Shown here: positions 20,174 to 28,134 of the stretch, in pieces
Position numbering within the stretch: the stretch's first letter is position 1
Layout of the letters: every line of letters starts with the position of its first letter
Origin: a candidate division WOR-3 bacterium
GTDB taxonomy: Bacteria; Hydrothermota; UBA3072
Reading direction: 5' to 3'
DNA length: 51,639 nt
Assembly: GCA_039804165.1 (NCBI GenBank)
Contig: JBDRZZ010000012.1
Coordinates: 1 to 51,639 of the forward strand
Translations under genes and position numbers: made by a program
Notes under the pieces: generated by a model
Seen by the model: the letters and a program-made list of their open reading frames with translations, nothing else
What the model was told of the DNA's origin: nothing
Database searches by the model: none

Positions 20174-21094
20174 ATGGTAAGGAAAATCCAAGAGGTAATG
20201 GTGATATTTTTAGTTAGTATAACTTCTGCTTTTCTTCTTGCTTTTGTTTATAAATATACAGCACCTATCATCGCTAAAAACAAAGAAGAGACATTAAATA
20301 AATTGTTAAGCGAAGCATATCCGAGGCCTAATGTTATCTTTAAAGAGGTAAAACGAGACACATTATGGAGAGTCTTTAAAGATGGGAAATTTATAGGTCT
20401 TGTTTTTAGAGGAGAAGCTAGAGGATATTCTGGCAAGATAAGACCTCTTGTAGGGGTTGATTCAAGTGGTATAATTCTAAAGGTTAGAATTCTAAAAGAG
20501 GAACTTACAGAGACACCTGGTTTAGGTATGAAGATAGTAGAGGAGTCTTTCTTAAAACAGTTTGAGGGACTTACTAAAAATGAAGTGTGGTTGAAAAAAG
20601 AGAAAAGAGAAGGGAAAATAGATGCAATAACACAAGCGACAATATCCTCCAAAGGGATTACATTGGCTATAAGAGAAGGGATGGAAAAATTTGAGGAGTT
20701 TTTACCAGGATTTAAAGAAAAGAAATTTTTAGAAGGGAGCCTTGATTCTTTAAGAGATATATATGGGGAAGAAGTGAAAGAAATTGTGCCAGGAGAACTA
20801 TGGGAGATTTCAAACAATTTTGTGTTTTTCTTAAAAGGAGAAGATTCTTCAAATGTTTTTTATACACTTGTGTTTTTAAAAGAAAAGGTTATAAAAAAAC
20901 TATTTATTTTGATAGAGAGCTTTGAGGGAAAAGAAAAGATAAAAGAGGAAGAAATTTTAAAGAGTTTGTTTCGCCTGAATTCAATTGAGGATCTGGATAA
21001 AATAGAGTTTCCAAAGGAAATTAAAGAACTTGGTGAAAAAATTGAAAGAGAAATGAAAAATAAATATGAACAATTAATTGGGAGGGGAAAATAA
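20174..21094 (+). CDS. rnfG: Rnf electron transport complex subunit G with long C-terminal extension
   Basis: The ATG at 20174 follows GGGAGG by four bases; an in-frame TTG at 20162 is less likely. The protein has 306 residues, with one N-terminal transmembrane helix (about 8-27), a periplasmic FMN-binding domain, GYSGKIRPLVG and ETPGLGMKI, then DAITQATISS at 150-159 with Thr156 the expected covalent FMN residue. RnfG usually ends soon after this motif (about 200 residues). Here about 130 more residues continue (177-306), rich in charged and hydrophobic residues, with no recognised domain. The stop overlaps the rnfE AUA start as ATAA. Confidence 0.9.
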   Translation: MVRKIQEVMVIFLVSITSAFLLAFVYKYTAPIIAKNKEETLNKLLSEAYPRPNVIFKEVKRDTLWRVFKDGKFIGLVFRGEARGYSGKIRPLVGVDSSGIILKVRILKEELTETPGLGMKIVEESFLKQFEGLTKNEVWLKKEKREGKIDAITQATISSKGITLAIREGMEKFEEFLPGFKEKKFLEGSLDSLRDIYGEEVKEIVPGELWEISNNFVFFLKGEDSSNVFYTLVFLKEKVIKKLFILIESFEGKEKIKEEEILKSLFRLNSIEDLDKIEFPKEIKELGEKIEREMKNKYEQLIGRGK

Positions 21095-21705
21095 AACAAG
21101 CTTTTTTAAACGGGGTAATTAAAAACAATTTAATTCTTGTGATTGCAATTGGACTTTGTCCTACCCTTGCAGTAACCACTTCTGCGTATAATGGTTTAGG
21201 GATGGGGCTCGCTGCAACTTTTGTTTTTGTTTTTTCCAATCTTATCATTTCTTCCTTAAGGAAGATCATCCCTAATAATTTAAGAATTCCAGTTTTTATT
21301 ATAATAATTGCATCTTTTGTCACAATAATAGATTATGTTCTAAAAGCTTATATACCTCCACTGTCTGCACAATTGGGTGTTTTTGTTCCGCTTATAGTTG
21401 TAAATTGCGGAATTCTTGGTAGAGCGGAAGCTTTTGCTTATAAAAATCCTGTAAATCTTTCTTTTATGGATGGCCTTGGAACAGGTTTAGGATTTACACT
21501 TGTGCTTTTTATAATGGGAAGTTTAAGAGAAATCTTAGGCCAAGGTAAATGGATGAGCATCCCTGGAATTTTTGATGGATTTAAAATATTTGGTTTGTCT
21601 TATGTTAATTCTCCTATAATTCTTTTTATTCTGCCACCTGGCGGTTTTCTTACAATTTCTTTCCTAATGGGAATTTCAAAATTTTGGAGGAAGAATAATG
21701 AATAA
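21091..21705 (+). CDS. rnfE: Rnf electron transport complex subunit E, apparent AUA start
   Basis: A 204-residue membrane subunit (LCPTLAVTTS, VPLIVVNCGILGRAEAFA, GSLREILG motifs). The first standard start in frame is GTG 21139, which would remove 16 residues aligning with the conserved family N-terminus (FLNGVIKNN here against VQGLWKNN in E. coli RsxE). That GTG has no SD. Upstream, the only suitable codon is ATA at 21091, five bases after GGAGG (21081-21085), and it overlaps the rnfG stop as ATAA, the pattern usually seen with ATGA. An AUA start, or a G-to-A sequence error, is inferred. Confidence 0.85.
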   Translation: MKQAFLNGVIKNNLILVIAIGLCPTLAVTTSAYNGLGMGLAATFVFVFSNLIISSLRKIIPNNLRIPVFIIIIASFVTIIDYVLKAYIPPLSAQLGVFVPLIVVNCGILGRAEAFAYKNPVNLSFMDGLGTGLGFTLVLFIMGSLREILGQGKWMSIPGIFDGFKIFGLSYVNSPIILFILPPGGFLTISFLMGISKFWRKNNE

Positions 21706-22285
21706 TCTTTTTCTCATATTTTTATCGGCATTTCTTATTAATAATGTGATTTTAATGCGATTTTTGGGTCTTTGCCCATTTTTTGGGGTTTCTAAAGAAA
21801 TTAAAACGGCTACCTCTATGGGGATGAGTGTTATCTTTGTGATGACCCTTGCCACAGTAATAACTTGGTTTTTGTATAATTATGTTTTGGTCCCTTTAAA
21901 TTTGATTTACTTAAGGACAGTTGTATTTATTTTGGTAATTGCCTCTCTTGTTCAGTTTCTTGAACTTTTCTTTAAGAAACAGCTTCCAGCCCTATACTCG
22001 GCTCTTGGTATATTTTTACCTCTTATAACAACTAATTGTGTTATTTTAGGTGTTGCCTTTCTTACTATAGACAATAAATTCAACTTAATAGAAGGGATTG
22101 TTTTTGCAATTAGTAATGGTTTAGGCTTCCTTTTTGCAATTATCCTTATGGGTGCAATTCGAGAAAGATTGGAAATTGCTCCTATTCCTCGAGCCCTTAA
22201 AGGGCTCCCAATAGCCTTTATTGTAGCTGCTCTTATGGGGATTGCATTTCTTGGCTTTTCTGGATTTTTGGGTTTATCTATATAA
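21698..22285 (+). CDS. rnfA: Rnf electron transport complex subunit A
   Basis: A 195-residue integral membrane subunit, homologous to RnfE with opposite topology. Motifs include NNVILMRFLGLCPFFGVSK near the N-terminus, PLITTNCVILGVAFL, and the GAIRERLE segment. The ATG overlaps the end of rnfE by 8 bases and has GGAGG upstream. It ends three bases before mfd, leaving no room for rnfB, which often follows rnfA. Confidence 0.94.
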   Translation: MNNLFLIFLSAFLINNVILMRFLGLCPFFGVSKEIKTATSMGMSVIFVMTLATVITWFLYNYVLVPLNLIYLRTVVFILVIASLVQFLELFFKKQLPALYSALGIFLPLITTNCVILGVAFLTIDNKFNLIEGIVFAISNGLGFLFAIILMGAIRERLEIAPIPRALKGLPIAFIVAALMGIAFLGFSGFLGLSI

Positions 22286-22288
22286 AAT

Positions 22289-25240
22289 GTGAAGCTTAAA
22301 GAGGACATATACAATTTTTTAAAGAAGGAAATAGGGGAAGAAAAAGTTTTTTCTCCTCCTCCATATCCTGGAGAGATTCTTTTGGCTTACTCTTTTAAAG
22401 AAAAAGGCCCCCTTGTTCTTTTAACAGAAGAATCTCCTTTAAAAGTTGCGCAAGATGCTGAATTTTTCTTCACCAAGATTTTGTGGTCTGGTGAGAATTT
22501 AAAGAAACTAAGTGCACGTATTAAAACAAAAGATTTTGAAATTTTAATTCTTGAAGAAAGAGATTTGTACCTTGAGATTCCTCAACAAGATTTTATTAAG
22601 CTTTCCATAGGAGGAGAATTTTCCTTATCTAACTTTCAGAGATTTCTGGAAGAATGTGGCTTTCTAAGGAGAAAGAGAGTTTATGAAGAGGGTGAGTATG
22701 CCTTAAGAGGAGGGATTATTGACATTTGGAGTCCAGATAAAGAATCTCCTTTAAGAATAGAACTTGAGGATGAAAAAATTGTTTCTCTTAGGCTGTTTGA
22801 TCCTTTAACTCAATTATCTATTAGAGAGATTAATGAGGCGAATCTTTTAATTGATAAAGGAGAGGTAAAAGTCTTAGGAGAAGTAATAAAGGAATTTTTT
22901 AAGATTGGCAGAAAAATTGAAGGGTTTGATCCCGAGATTTTGTTAACTCCAGAAGGGAAGACAATTCCTTTTATTCCAGCCATTTCTTTTAATAGAAATC
23001 TTGAGCACTTTAGAAAAGAAATAAGAATGCTTAAGGGTTTTAGAATATTTATTGCTGCAGGTACTCCCGGTGAAGTGAGTAGGCTCCACGAACTATTTGA
23101 TTCCGAATTTCCTGAAATAGAATATTTGGACCTTTTTCTATCAAAGGGTTTTGTAATAGATAAGATAAAAATTGCAGTTTTTACAGAGGGAGATCTTTTT
23201 GGGGCTCTTAGAGCTATTAGAAAAATAAAAGAAGAAGAGATTCCTGTAGAGTTTGACTATAAAGGTTTTATGCGAGGAGATTATCTTGTCCATGAAGACT
23301 TTGGTATAGGCCGTTTTGGGGGACTTGAAATAGTGGAGATAGATAAGAGAAAAAGAGAATGTATTGTGGTAGAATACAAGAACAAGAGTAGAATTCTTGT
23401 GCCAATCGAGAAATCAAGACTTCTTACAAAATATGTTGGAGGAGGAGAAAAAGAACCAGAGCTTTCTGATCTTTCAAGGAGTAAATGGGAAGTCAGAAAG
23501 AAAAGAATAAAAAAAGAGTTAGAAGATTATGCACGATCTCTACTTGAGCTTTATGCAAGGAGGTCTCTTGCTAAGGGATATTCTTATTCAAAAGATAATT
23601 CTTTAATAAGAGAACTTGAATTTTCTTTTCCATTTCAGGAAACCCCTGATCAAGAAGAAGCAATAAAGGATGTTTATGAAGATATGGCAAAAGATAGACC
23701 GATGGATCGTCTTCTTTGTGGTGAAGTTGGTTTTGGTAAAACTGAGGTTGCGCTTCGCACAGCATTTAAAGCAGTGATTGAATCTAAGCAGGCAGTTCTT
23801 CTTGCCCCTACAACGATTCTTGCAGAACAGCATTATAGAACTTTTAAAGAAAGACTGAGAAATTTTCCTGTTAACATTGAGTTACTTTCCAGACTTACTA
23901 AAAAAAGAGAAAAAGAAATTCTTGAAAATATTAAAACAGGAAAGTGCGATATTGTAATTGGAACCCATATGTTGATTAATAAGAAGATAGAGTTCAAGGA
24001 CTTAGGGGTTCTCATAATTGATGAAGAACAACGTTTTGGAGTTAGGCAGAAAGAGAAAATAAAAGAGATGAAAATAAATGTAGATGTTCTTTCAATGAGT
24101 GCAACTCCCATTCCTAGAACTCTTCAACTCTCCCTTTTAGGATTGAGAGATTTGTCTGTGATTCGGACCCCTCCTTTGGGAAGGAAAAAAATTATTACGG
24201 AAGTAATCTATTGGGATGAAAATAAGATACGAGATGCAATATTAAGAGAGATAGAAAGAGGAGGACAGGTTTTCTTTGTTCACAATAGGGTTGAGAGTAT
24301 TGAGAATGTTAGAAAAAAATTAGAGGGAATTGTTCCTGAAGTGAAAATTGTTGTAGGACATGGACAGATGGAAGCGGAGGTTCTTGAGAAAAGGATGATA
24401 GATTTTCTTGAACGTAAATACGACCTTTTGCTTTCAACAGCTATTATAGAGTCTGGACTGGATTTGCCGAATGTGAATACAATAATAATTGACAAGGCTG
24501 AAAGTTTTGGACTTGCAGATTTACATCAATTAAGGGGGAGGGTGGGAAGGTCTTTTAGACAAGGATTTTGTTATCTTATAGTTCCAAAAGGGCTAAGTGG
24601 AAAAGCAAGAGATAGAATATCTACAATAAAAACATATTCGGATTTAGGCTCTGGATTTAAGATCTCTCTTAAAGATCTTGAGATAAGGGGAGCTGGAGAA
24701 ATTTTAGGGGAGGAGCAACATGGTCATATTGCCACTTTGGGTTATGAACTATATTTGAAACTTCTTAAGGAAGCTATTAGGAAAGTTAAGGGAGAAGAAG
24801 TTACAGAAAGACCGGAAGTGGAGGTGATTCTTGAAGGGGCTTTTTATATTCCTAAAGATTATATTCCAGAAGAAGAGGAAAGGATTGAATTATACAGAAG
24901 AATTTCATCTGCTTTGAGTGTAGAAGAAATTGATAAAATAGAGAGTGAAATAAAAGACCGTTTTGGAAAGATGCCTTTTAATGTTTTAAAAATCCTTAAA
25001 TGGGCAAAAATTAAGATTTTGGCAGAGTCTAAAGGAGTAAAGAAGGTTGAAGAAGGAATAAAATCGTTTAATTGTGAAATGAGGAGAGAACTTAAGAAAG
25101 AAGAAATAGAAAGGTTGGTTTCTAAGATAGAAGGAATTAAGTTTTCTTTTAGGGAAAAAGTTATAAATGTCTCGATTCCAAGAGATGCCATTTTTATGTT
25201 TTTAGAACTTTGTGATACCGTATCTAATTCTTCTTTCTGA
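22289..25240 (+). CDS. mfd: Transcription-repair coupling factor Mfd
   Basis: A 983-residue SF2 translocase starting with GTG three bases after the rnfA stop. The N-terminal UvrB-homology region carries GGIIDIWSP at about 146-154. The RNA polymerase-interacting CarD-like domain begins near 325 (GDYLVHEDFGIGRFGG). Walker A GEVGFGKTE is near 479, the DEEQ box near 578, and QLRGRVGRS near 748, with a C-terminal TRCF domain. It displaces stalled RNA polymerase and recruits UvrA. It is shorter than the 1148-residue E. coli protein. Overlap with the rnf run suggests cotranscription. Confidence 0.94.
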   Translation: MKLKEDIYNFLKKEIGEEKVFSPPPYPGEILLAYSFKEKGPLVLLTEESPLKVAQDAEFFFTKILWSGENLKKLSARIKTKDFEILILEERDLYLEIPQQDFIKLSIGGEFSLSNFQRFLEECGFLRRKRVYEEGEYALRGGIIDIWSPDKESPLRIELEDEKIVSLRLFDPLTQLSIREINEANLLIDKGEVKVLGEVIKEFFKIGRKIEGFDPEILLTPEGKTIPFIPAISFNRNLEHFRKEIRMLKGFRIFIAAGTPGEVSRLHELFDSEFPEIEYLDLFLSKGFVIDKIKIAVFTEGDLFGALRAIRKIKEEEIPVEFDYKGFMRGDYLVHEDFGIGRFGGLEIVEIDKRKRECIVVEYKNKSRILVPIEKSRLLTKYVGGGEKEPELSDLSRSKWEVRKKRIKKELEDYARSLLELYARRSLAKGYSYSKDNSLIRELEFSFPFQETPDQEEAIKDVYEDMAKDRPMDRLLCGEVGFGKTEVALRTAFKAVIESKQAVLLAPTTILAEQHYRTFKERLRNFPVNIELLSRLTKKREKEILENIKTGKCDIVIGTHMLINKKIEFKDLGVLIIDEEQRFGVRQKEKIKEMKINVDVLSMSATPIPRTLQLSLLGLRDLSVIRTPPLGRKKIITEVIYWDENKIRDAILREIERGGQVFFVHNRVESIENVRKKLEGIVPEVKIVVGHGQMEAEVLEKRMIDFLERKYDLLLSTAIIESGLDLPNVNTIIIDKAESFGLADLHQLRGRVGRSFRQGFCYLIVPKGLSGKARDRISTIKTYSDLGSGFKISLKDLEIRGAGEILGEEQHGHIATLGYELYLKLLKEAIRKVKGEEVTERPEVEVILEGAFYIPKDYIPEEEERIELYRRISSALSVEEIDKIESEIKDRFGKMPFNVLKILKWAKIKILAESKGVKKVEEGIKSFNCEMRRELKKEEIERLVSKIEGIKFSFREKVINVSIPRDAIFMFLELCDTVSNSSF

Positions 25241-25268
25241 GTGGTTTTTGAAAAGTTTTATCTAAGAC

Positions 25269-25297
25269 TTGACAGAACTTCAAAATTAAACTATGTT
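25269..25297 (+). promoter_or_regulatory. Promoter of the GH31-GH13 pair
   Basis: TTGACA (25269-25274), a 17-base spacer, TATGTT (25292-25297). The -10 is 11 bases before the ATG and no SD is present, so the mRNA should be leaderless or nearly so. Confidence 0.6.
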
Positions 25298-25308
25298 GAT
25301 TAAAAAGA

Positions 25309-28134
25309 ATGAGAAGAAGTGTTTTTTTTCTTTTAACATTTGTATTTTTTAGAGCTTTAGCTTTTGATGTGAAAATTCATCAGTTAAAAAATGGATTTTG
25401 GGTAAGAACTCGTAAATTTAATATAAAGGTCCAATTCTATAGAGATAACATAGTCAGGGTTGTTAAGTGGTTACCTGAGGGCTCAGAAGAGAAGTTAAGT
25501 TTGGTTATCCTCTGGGATACTTTACCAAATGTGATGGTGGAGCTTAAAGAGAATGATAGAGAGATACTCCTTAGCTCTGAAAGGGTTAAAGTAAAAATAT
25601 CTAAAGAAGAGGGGAAAATTGAGTATTTAACAGCGGGTGGTGAAATTATTTTAAGAGAAAAAGGGGAACCAAAATTTATACCTGTTAAAGACAAATATGA
25701 AAAGGCTTTTAGTGTTGAGCAAAAATTTATTTTAACCCCGGACGAAGGAATTTATGGTCTCGGACAACATCAAGATGGATATATGAACTATCGTGGGAGG
25801 AAAGTTCTTCTTGTCCAAACGAATACTGATGCGGTTATTCCCTTTTTTATTTCCACTCATAGATACGGAATACTATGGGATAATTACTCTAAGACAATCT
25901 TTGAAGACAAGGAGGGAGAAACTTTGCTCTGGTCAGATGTTGGAGATAATATTGATTATTACTTTATTTATGGGAAGGATATGGATGAGATTATTAGTTC
26001 TTATAGAAGCCTCACTGGGCAAGCTCCAATGTATGGTAAATGGGCTTATGGATACTGGCAAAGTAAAGAGCATTATGCGACTCGTGAGGAGTTATTAAAT
26101 ATAGCGCAAGAATATCGTAGGCGGAAAATTCCAATTGATAATATTGTCCAAGATTGGCAATACTGGGGAGGGAATGATAAATGGAGTGGAATGATATTTG
26201 ATGAAGAAAGATATCCAAATCCGGAGGAGATGATAAAAATTCTTCATGATTTGAATTTTCATATAATGTTCTCCATCTGGCCTGGTCTTGGTCCCAATAC
26301 TCAAATTTATAAAGATATGGAGAAAAGAGGATATCTTTTCAATGTTATTGGATGGGCAAGTTTCAAATACTATGATACTTTTATTCCTGAAGCAAATGAT
26401 CTATATTGGAAATATTTGAAGAAAGGTTTGTTCTCTAAGGGAGTTGATGCTTGGTGGGTTGATTCCTCAGAACCAGATATTGTAAATGCAACAACTAAAG
26501 AGTCACAAGAATACGAAATGAAAAAAATTGGAAGGAATTATCTTGGAAGTTGGGCAAGATATTTAAATGCTTATTCGCTTTTGATGATGGATAAGTTATA
26601 CGAAAATCAGAGGAAAGAGACAGATAAAAAGAGAGTTTATATCCTTACTCGTTCGGCCTTTTTAGGTCAACAAAGAGCCGCAGCCACAACTTGGTCTGGA
26701 GATATTGGAGCTAGTTGGGAAATTTATAAAAAGCAAATCGCTGCAGGAATAAATTTTTGTATGTCGGGTATTCCATATTGGACTTTTGATATTGGAGGTT
26801 TCGTTCTTGGAGCTTATGGAGGTGTTTTCTCTAAGGGAGGAAAAGACCCATCTTATCAAGAACTTTATGCTAGAATGTTTCAATTTGGTGCTTTCTGCCC
26901 TATTTTCCGCGCTCATGGTTCTGAGACTCCTCGAGAAATCTGGGAGTTTGGAGAATTTTCAGAATCAATGATAAAAATTGACAATTTACGCTATCGTTTA
27001 CTTCCATATATTTATTCTCTTGCTTGGAAAGTAACAAGTGAAGGATATACAATTATGCGTGGCTTACCAATGGATTTTACAGAGGATAAAAGAACTTATT
27101 CAATTAGTGACCAGTTTATGTTTGGCCCTTCAATAATGGTATGCCCTGTTACTGAATATATGATTTACCGTCCCCCAGATTCTAGCATTCTTATAACTCC
27201 AGAACATTTTCGAACAAAGGATGGGAAATTAGGATTACAGGCTAAATATTATAAAGATTCAGAATTTAAAATCCTATCTTATGAGCAAATAGAACCAAAT
27301 ATAAATCATCGTTGGTATACAGGAAGACCCTTCTATATGACTGATTCTGCCTTTTCTGTTAGATGGGAGGGCAAGCTAATTCCAACTGAGACAGGTAAAC
27401 ATCAATTTCACTTGAAGAGTTACGATGCAAAACGTATTTTTTTAAATAGAAAGGAACTTCCTTTTATTTATACAAGCGTAGAGCAATACACAGATTTTGT
27501 GGAATTAGAGGCAGGGAAGGAGTATGAATTTATTTTAGAAATGCAAAATAGGTCAACTGGTGCTGCTAAAATGAAATTATATTGGAAAACCCCTTCAATA
27601 TTCAAGAAAGAAGAGATTATTGAAAAAAGAGAGAAAAAAAGGGAAGTTTATTTACCAAAGGGGTGTAATTGGATAGATTTCTGGACAGGGAATAAATTTA
27701 GAGGGGGACAAGAAATCTCTTCGGATGCACCTACAGATAGGATCCCATTATTTGTTAAAGAGGGGTCTATAATTCCAATGGGACCATTTATTCAATACTC
27801 TACAGAAAAGCCACCAGATCCCATAGAACTTAGAGTATATCCGGGAGCTGATGCTTATTTCACTTTGTATGAAGATGAAAATGACAATTATAATTATGAA
27901 AAGGGGTTATACTCAACTATCCCTTTTTGTTGGAATGATGAAAGAAAAGAGCTTACGATTGGAGATAGACAAGGGTGTTTTCCCGGAATGCTTAAAGAGA
28001 GAACCTTTCGGGTTATTCTTGTAAAAGAGCTTCATGGTATAGGTATAGAGATTACAAAGAATCCTGATAAGACTATTTTATATAAAGGTAATAAAATTAC
28101 TGTTAGTTTTAAAAATGGAGGGGATAATGAGTAA
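25309..28134 (+). CDS. Secreted GH31 glycosidase with PA14 domain near the C-terminus
   Basis: A 941-residue protein with a signal peptide (about 1-18) and a GH31 domain. The nucleophile Asp385 lies in WWVDSSEPD, and the acid/base Asp465 in TWSGD. The DxxEPD form of the motif resembles alpha-xylosidases of the BoGH31A type, so alpha-xylosidase or alpha-glucosidase activity is expected outside the cytoplasm. A PA14-like domain (about 640-763, with ending LYWKTPS) is inserted between VTEY (614-617) and REVYLPKG (about 778), i.e. in the C-terminal beta region. In the paralog at 33326-36148 the PA14 domain is instead N-terminal. It is followed by the overlapping GH13 gene. Confidence 0.9.
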   Translation: MRRSVFFLLTFVFFRALAFDVKIHQLKNGFWVRTRKFNIKVQFYRDNIVRVVKWLPEGSEEKLSLVILWDTLPNVMVELKENDREILLSSERVKVKISKEEGKIEYLTAGGEIILREKGEPKFIPVKDKYEKAFSVEQKFILTPDEGIYGLGQHQDGYMNYRGRKVLLVQTNTDAVIPFFISTHRYGILWDNYSKTIFEDKEGETLLWSDVGDNIDYYFIYGKDMDEIISSYRSLTGQAPMYGKWAYGYWQSKEHYATREELLNIAQEYRRRKIPIDNIVQDWQYWGGNDKWSGMIFDEERYPNPEEMIKILHDLNFHIMFSIWPGLGPNTQIYKDMEKRGYLFNVIGWASFKYYDTFIPEANDLYWKYLKKGLFSKGVDAWWVDSSEPDIVNATTKESQEYEMKKIGRNYLGSWARYLNAYSLLMMDKLYENQRKETDKKRVYILTRSAFLGQQRAAATTWSGDIGASWEIYKKQIAAGINFCMSGIPYWTFDIGGFVLGAYGGVFSKGGKDPSYQELYARMFQFGAFCPIFRAHGSETPREIWEFGEFSESMIKIDNLRYRLLPYIYSLAWKVTSEGYTIMRGLPMDFTEDKRTYSISDQFMFGPSIMVCPVTEYMIYRPPDSSILITPEHFRTKDGKLGLQAKYYKDSEFKILSYEQIEPNINHRWYTGRPFYMTDSAFSVRWEGKLIPTETGKHQFHLKSYDAKRIFLNRKELPFIYTSVEQYTDFVELEAGKEYEFILEMQNRSTGAAKMKLYWKTPSIFKKEEIIEKREKKREVYLPKGCNWIDFWTGNKFRGGQEISSDAPTDRIPLFVKEGSIIPMGPFIQYSTEKPPDPIELRVYPGADAYFTLYEDENDNYNYEKGLYSTIPFCWNDERKELTIGDRQGCFPGMLKERTFRVILVKELHGIGIEITKNPDKTILYKGNKITVSFKNGGDNE

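Noticed and set aside
17873-22285. Nqr (Na+-translocating NADH:quinone reductase) instead of Rnf
   Set aside because: The first subunit has two [4Fe-4S] motifs and the RnfC opening GGIHPP; no nqrF-like gene is present.
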